Positions 1-7,015 of a stretch of DNA of 8,616 nucleotides are shown here, piece after piece. The position numbers and the translations under genes were made by a program. Position 1 is the first letter of the stretch; every line of letters begins with the position of its first letter. The DNA lies in NCBI GenBank assembly GCA_014872655.1, contig WHHJ01000067.1, forward strand, positions 1-8,616. Direction: 5' to 3'. Below the pieces are notes generated by a model. That model did not search any database and was not told the origin of the DNA. It was given only the letters and a program-made list of their open reading frames with translations. The stretch is from Clostridia bacterium (GTDB taxonomy: Bacteria > Bacillota > Clostridia > Oscillospirales > UBA644).

Positions 1-217
1 GCCCTGTCCGATGTGTGCGGGGGCGATTATCAATGCCAGATTGGAGCATATTTATGTGGGAACTCGTGACCCCAAGGCCGGTGCATTCGGCAGTGTATGC
101 GATTTGGCGCAAATGCCGTTGAATCATAAGCCCGAGGTTACTTACGGATATTTGGAGCAGGATTGCACGGAGATTTTAAAACAATTTTTCAGAACATTAC
201 GCAATCGAAACAGGTGA
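1..217 (+). CDS. tadA: tRNA-specific adenosine deaminase TadA, 3' part only
   Basis: This is the C-terminal 71 residues of a TadA-type deaminase, which converts adenosine-34 to inosine in the anticodon of tRNA-Arg(ACG) in the cytoplasm. The reading frame is open from position 2, so the gene is cut by the window edge rather than starting at the ATG at position 11. Visible at once is the zinc-binding PCPMC motif (PCxxC, two of the zinc-ligand cysteines), followed by the family-typical AGAIINAR and the DPKAGAFGS segment, an NHKPEV stretch and a C-terminal LKQFFRTLR helix. The HAE part of the active site must lie upstream, outside the window; family members are usually about 150-160 residues, so roughly half is missing. 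It ends at a TGA (215-217) and is separated by about 140 nt and a promoter from the next gene, so it is not part of the following operon. Confidence 0.93.
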   Translation, partial: PCPMCAGAIINARLEHIYVGTRDPKAGAFGSVCDLAQMPLNHKPEVTYGYLEQDCTEILKQFFRTLRNRNR

Positions 218-235
218 GTTGTTTGTTAATTTTTT

Positions 236-260
236 AACGGCAATTTGCCTGTTTTTTCTT
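236..260 (+). terminator. Possible Rho-independent terminator after tadA
   Basis: A short hairpin with GGCA/TGCC inner arms and AAC/GTT outer arms (one bulged T) is followed directly by six T and a further TCTT run. The stem is short, so it is only a moderate candidate. Its position, 18 nt after the tadA stop and upstream of the next promoter, fits transcription ending here. Confidence 0.45.
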
Positions 261-291
261 GGTAAAAGAATACAATTCAGCTGCTTCGTGC

Positions 292-320
292 TTGACTTTG
301 ACGCGGCGGTCTGTTATAAT
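292..320 (+). promoter_or_regulatory. Sigma-A type promoter of the dehydrogenase operon
   Basis: A -35 box TTGACT (292-297) is separated by 17 nt from a perfect -10 box TATAAT (315-320). The -10 box is preceded by TG plus one base, which makes it an extended -10 element. Transcription should begin near 327, leaving a leader of about 30 nt before the ATG at 359. I see no convincing inverted-repeat operator or catabolite-response element around it. The rest of the 218-358 gap holds only the weak terminator. Confidence 0.85.
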
Positions 321-358
321 AAAAATGTATATTTATAATAAATGACGGGGGCATCGAT

Positions 359-1624
359 ATGAAAACAAAAGCCGTAAGACTTTATGGCAAAAATGATTTA
401 AGATTGGAAGAATTTGAACTTCCTCAGATTCGGGAAGATGAAATTCTGGCTAAAGTAATATCCGACAGCATTTGCATGTCGTCTTATAAAGCGGCGTTAC
501 AGGGCGAAACGCATAAGAGAGTGCCCAATAACGTGGCCGAAAATCCGGTGATTATCGGGCATGAGTTCTGTGGTCAAATTGTAGAAGTAGGGGCAAAATG
601 GCAGGATCGGTTTCATCCGGGACAGAAGTTTTCCATTCAACCGGCTTTGAATCAAAAAGACGATCCGTATGCGGCTCCCGGTTATTCGTTTCAATATATC
701 GGAGGGGACTGTCAGTATATTATTATTCCGGCGCAGGTTATGGAGTTGAATTGCTTGCTGGATTATAACGGCAGTGCCTATTTTTACGGTTCATTGGCAG
801 AGCCGATGAGCTGTATCGTCGGCGGATTCCATGCAAGTTATCATACGCAGCAAGGTTCTTATGTGCACAAGATGGGTATTGTGGAAGGCGGAGCCTGCGC
901 ATTGCTGGCCAGTGCCGGCCCGATGGGTATGGGCGCGATCGATTATGCAATCCATGGTGATCGTAAGCCGTCCCTTTTAGTGGTTACGGATATCGACAGC
1001 GCTCGTTTGGCTAGAGCCGCTTCTATTTTAACGGTAGAAGAAGCGGCCAAAAACGGGGTACGGCTGGTTTATGTCAACACGGCAGAACAAGCGGATCCGG
1101 TTGCTTATCTGAAGTCTTTGAATGAAGGACGCGGGTATGACGACGTCTTTGTTTTTGCTCCGGTTAAACCGGTTGTTGAACAGGGTGATCAGTTGTTGGG
1201 GCATGACGGTTGTCTGAACTTCTTTGCCGGACCGACCAATCAGCAATTTAAAGCAGAATTTAATTTTTATAATGTACATTATATGGCAACACATATCGTG
1301 GGCACCAGCGGCGGCAATACCGAGGACATGAAAGAGTCTCTGCGTTTGATGGAGTCGGGGCGGATCAATCCGGCTGCGATGATCACCCATATCGGCGGAT
1401 TAAACGCGGCGGCGGAAACAACGTTGAACCTGCCGAATATTCCCGGCGGCAAAAAATTGATTTATACTAATATCGATCTCCCGTTGACTGCGATTGCAGA
1501 CTTTGAGAAGTTGGCGGCGACGGATCCGCTGTTTGCGCAATTGGATGCGATTGTAAAAGAGCATAACGGCTTATGGTGCCAACAGGCTGAAGAGTATTTA
1601 CTGGCGCACGCGAAGTCGATATAA
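359..1624 (+). CDS. SorE-like medium-chain zinc-type dehydrogenase (L-sorbose 1-phosphate reductase family)
   Basis: A 421-residue medium-chain dehydrogenase/reductase. From memory of the family it most resembles SorE, the L-sorbose 1-phosphate reductase that makes glucitol 6-phosphate: shared stretches include the N-terminal KAVRLYGKNDLRLE, NPVIIGHEFCG, PGYSF..IGG, DGCLNFFAGP and GTSGGNTEDM. The N-terminal GroES-like domain (about 1-160) carries the expected catalytic zinc ligands C39, H68-E69 and E148. The cysteine-rich structural-zinc lobe of classical alcohol dehydrogenases is absent. The Rossmann domain follows (about 160-330) with AGPMGMG at 186-192. Acidic D211 and D213 close the second strand, which favours NAD over NADP, although SorE itself is described as NADPH-linked. 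The ATG has a weak purine-rich SD (GACGGGGG) about 7 nt upstream. It is first in an operon with a 2-oxoacid dehydrogenase complex, with no sorbose transporter nearby. The family is well supported; the substrate is not known and could be another polyol or hydroxy compound. Confidence 0.88.
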   Translation: MKTKAVRLYGKNDLRLEEFELPQIREDEILAKVISDSICMSSYKAALQGETHKRVPNNVAENPVIIGHEFCGQIVEVGAKWQDRFHPGQKFSIQPALNQKDDPYAAPGYSFQYIGGDCQYIIIPAQVMELNCLLDYNGSAYFYGSLAEPMSCIVGGFHASYHTQQGSYVHKMGIVEGGACALLASAGPMGMGAIDYAIHGDRKPSLLVVTDIDSARLARAASILTVEEAAKNGVRLVYVNTAEQADPVAYLKSLNEGRGYDDVFVFAPVKPVVEQGDQLLGHDGCLNFFAGPTNQQFKAEFNFYNVHYMATHIVGTSGGNTEDMKESLRLMESGRINPAAMITHIGGLNAAAETTLNLPNIPGGKKLIYTNIDLPLTAIADFEKLAATDPLFAQLDAIVKEHNGLWCQQAEEYLLAHAKSI

Positions 1625-1654
1625 AAAAGAATCCATATATTTATTTATACAGAT

Positions 1655-1660
1655 AGGAAG
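1655..1660 (+). promoter_or_regulatory. Ribosome binding site fixing the E2 start at 1672
   Basis: AGGAAG lies 11 nt before the ATG at 1672. The GTG at 1660 is in frame but overlaps this site, so it cannot use it. The ATG also begins the protein with the usual E2 opening MATPVIMP, supporting the shorter form. Confidence 0.75.
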
Positions 1661-1671
1661 TGACTGATTTT

Positions 1672-3018
1672 ATGGCAACTCCGGTGATTATGCCCCGGCA
1701 AGGGCAATCGGTAGAAAGCTGCATTATCACAAAATGGCACAAGAAAAAAGGCGATCCCGTAGCGGTCGGCGATTTGTTGTTTTCGTATGAAACAGACAAG
1801 GCCGCTTTTGATGAGGAGGCTACCGTAGCAGGTGAATTGTTGGATGTCTTCTTTGAGGAAGGCGACGATGTAGAGTGCCTGTTGACGGTTTGCGTGATTG
1901 GAGAGCATGGCGAAGATGTTTCTGCCTATAAACCTCAAACTGAGACTTCTGCAGGCGAGAGTGAAAAACCGGCAGCTCAGACAGAAACTCCGAAAAATTC
2001 GGAACCGCAGGCCGTCCCGCAACAACCGCTTTGCGCAGACACCGCGCAGGAAGGGCGCATTAAAATTTCTCCGCGTGCCAAAAACTGGGCCGATGCGCAT
2101 GGGGTGGATTACCGGTTTGCCGTTGGCAGCGGTCCAAATGGCAGAATTGTAGAGCAGGATGTTCGCAATCTTGCCGATCAGGGTGTGATGGTGACTTCTG
2201 CAGCAAAATCAGAATATCTTAACGCTGCAAATCGATATGAGGGCTCCGGAATTGGCGGTCGTGTCTCCTTAGGTGATTTAGCTGCGGGCGCTGCGGCTCC
2301 GGTTTCGGCCAGTGTGCCTGAGGCCGAATTTACGGAAGAACCGTTGCCGAATATTCGTAAAGTGATTGCTCGTTCGATGCATCGGTCTCTGTCGGAGTCT
2401 GCGCAGCTGACGTTGAATACTTCTTTTGATGCAACAGCGGTACTGGAGTATCGGAAGATGATCAAAGCAAATTATGAGCAGTTGGGTTATTCTAATATCA
2501 CAATCAATGATATTATTTTATTTGCTGTTGCAAAAACACTGCCGGAATTTCGGGCGTTAAACGCGCATTTTTATGAGGATAAGATGGTTTACTTCAATCA
2601 TGTCAACTTGGGCGTTGCGGTGGATACGCCTCGGGGACTGATGGTTCCGACGATTTTCCGTGCAGATCTGTTGAGTTTGAATGAATTGTCTAAACAGGCA
2701 AAACAGTTGATCTCGGATGCGCAAAACGGTTCGGTCAATCCGGATTTGCTTACCGGCGCTTCGTTTACTGTAACTAACCTCGGATCGCTGGGCATTGAGT
2801 CGTTTACTCCGGTGATCAATCCGCCGCAAACGGGAATTTTAGGTGTAGATTGTACACAGACCAAGATTAAAACGGTAAACGGGCAGATTGTACCGTATCA
2901 GGCGATGGGACTTTCTTTGACGTTTGACCATCGTGCTTTAGATGGTGCTCCGGCGGCGAAATTTTTACAGGCATTAAAGACCAATCTTGAAAACTTCACC
3001 GTATTGCTTGCCAAATAG
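1672..3018 (+). CDS. 2-oxoacid dehydrogenase complex E2, dihydrolipoamide acyltransferase
   Basis: This 448-residue E2 forms the core of the complex and transfers the acyl group from its lipoyl arm to CoA. Domain order is standard. A single lipoyl domain (about 1-78) has the lipoylated lysine K43 in an ETDKA motif. An Ala/Glu/Pro-rich flexible linker (about 85-125) comes next. A peripheral subunit-binding domain (about 129-166) follows, with SPRAKNWADAHGVD and GPNGRIVEQDV. A catalytic chloramphenicol-acetyltransferase-like domain (about 225-448) ends in DHRALDG, with H420 and D424 as the catalytic pair. Between binding and catalytic domains, residues 191-203 (GSGIGGRVSLGDL) repeat the second half of a subunit-binding domain. 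The gene starts 47 nt after the dehydrogenase and its TAG stop overlaps the SD of the E3 gene, indicating cotranscription and probably coupled translation. The acyl specificity (acetyl, branched-chain or other) cannot be read from it. An in-frame GTG at 1660 would add four residues but is less likely. Confidence 0.93.
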   Translation: MATPVIMPRQGQSVESCIITKWHKKKGDPVAVGDLLFSYETDKAAFDEEATVAGELLDVFFEEGDDVECLLTVCVIGEHGEDVSAYKPQTETSAGESEKPAAQTETPKNSEPQAVPQQPLCADTAQEGRIKISPRAKNWADAHGVDYRFAVGSGPNGRIVEQDVRNLADQGVMVTSAAKSEYLNAANRYEGSGIGGRVSLGDLAAGAAAPVSASVPEAEFTEEPLPNIRKVIARSMHRSLSESAQLTLNTSFDATAVLEYRKMIKANYEQLGYSNITINDIILFAVAKTLPEFRALNAHFYEDKMVYFNHVNLGVAVDTPRGLMVPTIFRADLLSLNELSKQAKQLISDAQNGSVNPDLLTGASFTVTNLGSLGIESFTPVINPPQTGILGVDCTQTKIKTVNGQIVPYQAMGLSLTFDHRALDGAPAAKFLQALKTNLENFTVLLAK

Positions 3019-3022
3019 GAGG
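3017..3022 (+). promoter_or_regulatory. Consensus ribosome binding site of the E3 gene
   Basis: AGGAGG sits 7 nt before the ATG at 3030 and shares two bases with the TAG stop of the E2 gene, so the same ribosomes may terminate and reinitiate here. Confidence 0.85.
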
Positions 3023-3029
3023 GCTGAAC

Positions 3030-4403
3030 ATGGTTTATGATCTGATTGTTATCGGCGGCGGCCCCGGAGGATATTTGGCCGCGGAGCGTGCCGGCCATGC
3101 CGGACTGCAAACGTTGCTGATTGAAAAGGAACATCTGGGCGGCGTTTGTTTAAATGAAGGCTGTATTCCGTCCAAAGCATTTTTATATTGTGCAAAAGCT
3201 TACGAATATGCCGTTCACGGACAGATGTATGGGGTAACAGCCTCACAGGTTTCGTATCATCACGATCAAGTTGTAGAGCGTAAGAATAAAGTGGTAAAAA
3301 CACTGGTTTCCGGTGTGCGGGGAGCATTAAAAGCCAATCACGTTACCGTGGTGGAAGGGTGCGCTAAAATCTGCGGCAGAAATGCCGAAGGATATACCGT
3401 GCAGGTAGAGGAGCAGTCGTATACGGCAAAGCGCTTGATTATTGCAACCGGGTCGAGCGCAGTGGTTCCCCCGATAGAAGGCGTTCGTGAAGGTCTTCAG
3501 AACGGATTTGTTTTGACTAATAAAGAGATTTTAGATCTGGATACTTTGCCCAAAGAGTTGGTTGTGATCGGCGGCGGCGTCATCGGTCTGGAGATGGCTT
3601 CTTATTTTCAATCGGTCGGAACGCAGGTTACGGTTATCGAAATGTTGGACAAGATTGCAGGTCCGGCAGATCGAGATATTTCTGAGATCTTGATGAAAAA
3701 TTACAAGGCGAAAGGCATACAGTTCTATTTACAAAGCAAAGTCGTTCGCGTTGAAAAAGATGCGGTTGTTTACGAAAAAGACGGTACAACGCAATCCGTA
3801 AAGGCAGATAAAGTGCTGTTATCGATCGGTCGCCGAGCCAATATTGCCGATATCGGTTTAGAGACCATCGGCGTAGAGACTGAGCGGACAGGAATTAAGA
3901 CAGACCGGTATTGCAGAACAAATATTCCCAATGTATATGCTATCGGAGATGTAAACGGAAAGATTATGTTGGCGCATACGGCATACAGGGAGGCAGAAGT
4001 AGCGGTCAACCATATTTTAGGTAAAAAAGATACCATGCGGTATCATGCCATTCCGTCGGTTATTTATACTAACCCCGAAGTTGCTTTTGTAGGCGAAACA
4101 GAGAAGTCCGCTACAGAAAAAGGCATTGATTTTGAAGTCGTAACATTAACAATGAAATATTCCGGCCGGTATGTTGCCGAGAATTTAGGCGGAACCGATG
4201 ACGGAATCTGTAAGTTGTTGATGGATAAAAAACATCGTAATATTATCGGCGTACATATGATTTGCAATTACGCATCCGAAATCATCTACGGCGCAGCCAT
4301 GATGGTCGAAAGCGAAATGCGGGTGGAAGAGTTGCGAGAGCTTGTCTTCCCGCACCCCACAGTCGCCGAAATTATCCGTGAAGGTTTATTTCAATTTAAA
4401 TAA
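3030..4403 (+). CDS. lpdA: Dihydrolipoyl dehydrogenase (E3)
   Basis: This 457-residue flavoprotein reoxidises the dihydrolipoyl arm of E2 and passes the electrons through FAD to NAD. The length is usual for the family and there is no added N-terminal lipoyl domain. Visible motifs are the FAD-binding GGGPGG (9-14), the redox disulfide C40-C45 in GGVCLNEGCIPSK, and the NAD-binding GGGVIG (181-186) with E204 at the end of the following strand, which favours NAD. The second FAD contact is YAIGDV (303-308), and the C-terminal dimer-interface active-site pair is H442 and E447 in HPTVAEII. The gene lies 11 nt after E2 and 22 nt before E1, so it is dedicated to this complex. It could also serve other lipoyl enzymes, such as glycine cleavage, if the genome has no second copy. 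Confidence 0.96.
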   Translation: MVYDLIVIGGGPGGYLAAERAGHAGLQTLLIEKEHLGGVCLNEGCIPSKAFLYCAKAYEYAVHGQMYGVTASQVSYHHDQVVERKNKVVKTLVSGVRGALKANHVTVVEGCAKICGRNAEGYTVQVEEQSYTAKRLIIATGSSAVVPPIEGVREGLQNGFVLTNKEILDLDTLPKELVVIGGGVIGLEMASYFQSVGTQVTVIEMLDKIAGPADRDISEILMKNYKAKGIQFYLQSKVVRVEKDAVVYEKDGTTQSVKADKVLLSIGRRANIADIGLETIGVETERTGIKTDRYCRTNIPNVYAIGDVNGKIMLAHTAYREAEVAVNHILGKKDTMRYHAIPSVIYTNPEVAFVGETEKSATEKGIDFEVVTLTMKYSGRYVAENLGGTDDGICKLLMDKKHRNIIGVHMICNYASEIIYGAAMMVESEMRVEELRELVFPHPTVAEIIREGLFQFK

Positions 4404-4410
4404 TATTTGA

Positions 4411-4416
4411 GAGGAG
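4411..4416 (+). promoter_or_regulatory. Ribosome binding site of the fused E1 gene
   Basis: GAGGAG is followed 9 nt later by the ATG at 4426. A nearer ATG at 4419 is out of frame with the E1 protein and too close to the site, so 4426 is the start. Confidence 0.8.
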
Positions 4417-4425
4417 TTATGACCT

Positions 4426-6891
4426 ATGCCAAAGAGCCAGTTTATGGACCCGAGCGAACTGAGAAAGCCCGGAAAACTTAAGTTTAAGGATATTGACTTA
4501 AATCAATATAAGAAAACGATTGAAGAGGAAAAAGCCAATTTTTCCAACGATGATTTTGTGCGCATTTATCACGATATGGCGGTTATCCGTGAGTTTGAGA
4601 CCATGCTGTATGAAATCAAGACCAAAAGCGAATACAATGGGGTTGCCTACAATAACCCCGGCCCGGCGCATTTGTCGATGGGGCAGGAGGCTTCTGCCGT
4701 CGGTCAGGCGTATCTTTTAGGCGTTGATGACTATATTTTCGGTTCGCACAGAAGCCATGGTGAGATCCTGGCAAAAGGCATGTCCGCCATTCATAAGTTG
4801 TCAGATAAAGAATTGTATGATTCGATGGCTTCTTTTATGGACGGTCGGATTTTAAAGATCGTAGAGAAAGATCAAAAAGATACCAAAGAGTTGGCGCACG
4901 ACTTTTTGATTTACGGAGCTTTAGCGGAGATTTTTGCTCGTGAAACAGGCTTCCATAAAGGTCTGGGCGGATCGATGCATACCTTCTTCTTGCCTTTTGG
5001 TATTTATCCCAATAACGCGATCGTAGGCGGATCTGCAACCATTGCAGCCGGTGCGGCATTGTTTAAAAAGGTCAATCAAAAAGACGGAATTTGTATTTCC
5101 AATATCGGTGACGGTGCTTTGGGCAGAGGCCCGGTATGGGAAGCGATGATGTTTGCTTCGATGGATCAGTTCAATCAGTTGTGGGATGAAGCGCATCGCG
5201 GCGGACTTCCTGTCATCTTTAATTTCTTCAATAACTTTTACGGTATGGGTGGCCAGACTTGCGGCGAGACCATGTCTTGGGGCGTTTTGGCTCGTGCCGG
5301 CGCCGGAATCAATCCGGATCAGATGCATGCGGAACGTGTTGACGGATACAATCCGCTGGCAGTTATTGATGCTATGCGCAGAAAGATTCAGCTCATTAAG
5401 GAGAAGAAGGGCCCCGTGTTGATGGATACCATCACGTATCGGTATACCGGCCATTCTCCGTCAGACTCTGGCTCTTATCGTACGCCGGATGAAGTGAAGG
5501 CATGGGAAGAATTTGATGTTCTGAAAACATACAGCGATAAATTGGTGAAAGCAAAAGTTGCCGCAAAATCTGATTTTGAAAAAATCAATGGACAGGTTCG
5601 GGAATTGATCACCAAAATTTGTAAGATGGCGGTTGACGAGCAGATTTCTCCGAGAATGGATTTGGTTGCCGTTCCGGATGAGATTGAAAAATTGATGTTC
5701 TCCAACCAAAAGGTTGAAAAAATGGAAGATCGTCCTTGCGAGTCTTTAATTCCGATGGAAGAAAATCCTCGGGTACAGGCGATTGCCAGAAAAGAGCGGT
5801 TTGCTTTTGATGCAGACGGAAAACCGGTTTCTAAGAACAAGGTCTTCCAGGTGCGCGATGCTTTGTTTGAGGCGATTATTCATAAGTACTATCAAGATCC
5901 GACTTTGATTTCCTACGGGGAAGATGTTCGTGACTGGGGCGGCGCGTATGCGGTTTACAGAGGCTTGACAGAAGCGATGCCTTATCACAGATTGTTTAAC
6001 TCTCCGATTTCGGAATCTGCAATCGTCGGAACGGCTGTTGGATATGCGATGGCCGGCGGTCGTGCGATTGTTGAATTGATGTATTGTGATTTTGTAGGCT
6101 GTGCAGGGGATGAAATTTTCAATCAGCTGGCAAAATGGCAGGCGATGAGCGCCGGTTTGTTGAAGATGCCGATTGTTCTTCGTGTTTCGGTCGGTTCTAA
6201 GTACGGTGCACAGCATTCTCAGGACTGGACGGCGTTGATTTCGCATATTCCCGGATTAAAAGCGGTATTCCCGGTAACGCCGTATGATGCGAAAGGTTTG
6301 ATGAATGCGGCATTGGCAGGAACTGATCCGGTTGTTTTCTTTGAGAGTCAGCGCGTTTATGATTACGGCGAGCGCTTCCATGAGGGCGGCGTGCCGAAGG
6401 ATTATTATGAAGTTGAAATCGGTGAACCAGATATCAAGCGGCAGGGTACGGATATCACGATTTTAACTGTTGGTGCTACACTTTACAAGGCATTGAATGC
6501 AGCAGATATTCTGCAAGAGAAATATAACATCTCTGCGGAAGTTATTGACGCTCGTTCTATTGTACCGTTCCAATACGAAAAGGTGATTGAGTCTGTTAAA
6601 AAGACAGGACGGATCGTCTTGGCGTCCGATGCGGTAGAACGTTCTTCTGTTTTGAAAGAAATGGCTGCTAATATTGCAGATCTGGCCTTTGATTATCTGG
6701 ATGCTCCTCCGGTTGTTGTCGGGTCCAGAAACTGGATTACGCCGGCTCATGAATTGGAGAAATTCTTCTTCCCGCAAGAGGATTGGATTATCGATGCCAT
6801 CCATGAACGGATCATGCTGATCCCGGGATATACGGCAGTAAATAACTTTACTGATAACGAAAAACTCAGAAGAGCAAAATGGGGCGTCTGA
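4426..6891 (+). CDS. Fused E1 alpha-beta subunit of a TPP-dependent 2-oxoacid (or acetoin-type) dehydrogenase
   Basis: One 821-residue chain carries both halves of the E1 decarboxylase, which uses thiamine pyrophosphate to decarboxylate or cleave its substrate and acylate the lipoyl arm of E2. The alpha half (about 40-410) shows PAHLSMGQEA, a GSHRSHG segment, KGLGGSMH, the TPP/Mg motif starting at GDG (228-230) and ending at NN (269-270), and the conserved loop YRYTGHSPSDSGSYR (338-352). A linker (about 410-470) leads to the beta half (471-821), with SYGEDV..WGGAY, SPISESAIVG including the expected catalytic glutamate E530, the Transket_pyr-type MYCDF..GDEIFNQLAK segment, and a C-terminal transketolase fold with EVIDARSIVPF. 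Two stretches exceed the usual alpha subunit: about 40 residues around 120-165 and about 12 around 248-260, inside the TPP motif. The frame is intact through the junction. It is last in the operon and closed by a terminator. Complex membership is firm; substrate is open (pyruvate, branched-chain oxoacid or acetoin). Confidence 0.93.
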   Translation: MPKSQFMDPSELRKPGKLKFKDIDLNQYKKTIEEEKANFSNDDFVRIYHDMAVIREFETMLYEIKTKSEYNGVAYNNPGPAHLSMGQEASAVGQAYLLGVDDYIFGSHRSHGEILAKGMSAIHKLSDKELYDSMASFMDGRILKIVEKDQKDTKELAHDFLIYGALAEIFARETGFHKGLGGSMHTFFLPFGIYPNNAIVGGSATIAAGAALFKKVNQKDGICISNIGDGALGRGPVWEAMMFASMDQFNQLWDEAHRGGLPVIFNFFNNFYGMGGQTCGETMSWGVLARAGAGINPDQMHAERVDGYNPLAVIDAMRRKIQLIKEKKGPVLMDTITYRYTGHSPSDSGSYRTPDEVKAWEEFDVLKTYSDKLVKAKVAAKSDFEKINGQVRELITKICKMAVDEQISPRMDLVAVPDEIEKLMFSNQKVEKMEDRPCESLIPMEENPRVQAIARKERFAFDADGKPVSKNKVFQVRDALFEAIIHKYYQDPTLISYGEDVRDWGGAYAVYRGLTEAMPYHRLFNSPISESAIVGTAVGYAMAGGRAIVELMYCDFVGCAGDEIFNQLAKWQAMSAGLLKMPIVLRVSVGSKYGAQHSQDWTALISHIPGLKAVFPVTPYDAKGLMNAALAGTDPVVFFESQRVYDYGERFHEGGVPKDYYEVEIGEPDIKRQGTDITILTVGATLYKALNAADILQEKYNISAEVIDARSIVPFQYEKVIESVKKTGRIVLASDAVERSSVLKEMAANIADLAFDYLDAPPVVVGSRNWITPAHELEKFFFPQEDWIIDAIHERIMLIPGYTAVNNFTDNEKLRRAKWGV

Positions 6892-6910
6892 TCCTCTTAA
6901 TAAAAAAATC

Positions 6911-6941
6911 AAACGGGAGTACTATTTCGTACTCCCGTTTT
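6911..6941 (+). terminator. Rho-independent terminator of the dehydrogenase operon
   Basis: A perfect 12-bp inverted repeat (6911-6922 with 6929-6940, loop TATTTC) has a CGGGAGTAC core and ends in TTTT. It begins 19 nt after the E1 stop. The A-rich left flank means it could also work on the opposite strand. Confidence 0.93.
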
Positions 6942-6970
6942 GCATGACTGTTTATATATATTATAAAAAT

Positions 6971-7003
6971 AAAAGACCTCTCCCAAATAGAGAGGTCTTT
7001 TTT
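6971..7003. terminator. Bidirectional terminator between convergent genes
   Basis: A perfect 12-bp inverted repeat (6971-6982 with 6990-7001, loop CCAAATA) has a GACCTCTC core, a T-run on the + strand (6998-7003) and an A-rich flank that reads as TTTTATTTTT on the minus strand. It lies 12 nt beyond the glycosyltransferase stop, so it most likely ends that transcript and also backs up the operon terminator. Confidence 0.9.
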
Positions 7004-7015
7004 GAATTTAGAATA

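Noticed and set aside
218..358. Possible small RNA (such as the SRP RNA often found after tadA) or riboswitch in the gap
   Set aside because: The gap is short and filled by a weak terminator, a promoter and a short leader; no SRP-like helix is visible.
1660..1671. GTG start adding four residues to E2
   Set aside because: The GTG overlaps the only SD sequence; the ATG at 1672 has suitable spacing and gives the usual E2 N terminus.
1028..2100. Minus-strand open frames opposite the dehydrogenase (1028-1390) and E2 (1645-2100)
   Set aside because: No ribosome binding sites or protein-like composition; the opposite strand carries clear catalytic motifs.
4921..5454. Long minus-strand open frame (177 codons) inside the E1 gene
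   Set aside because: It lies wholly antisense to a well-conserved coding region, has no SD or recognisable domain, and is a by-product of the E1 codon usage.
4426..6891. Naming the complex acetoin dehydrogenase (aco) or pyruvate dehydrogenase (pdh)
   Set aside because: The motifs are shared by all members of the family; no residue I can read separates the substrates, and no AcoX or dedicated regulator is in the window.
5746..6912. Further minus-strand open frames (5746-6246 and 6463-6912) opposite the E1 beta half
   Set aside because: Their translations are rich in Arg/Asn/Cys with no family features and overlap strongly supported E1 coding sequence.
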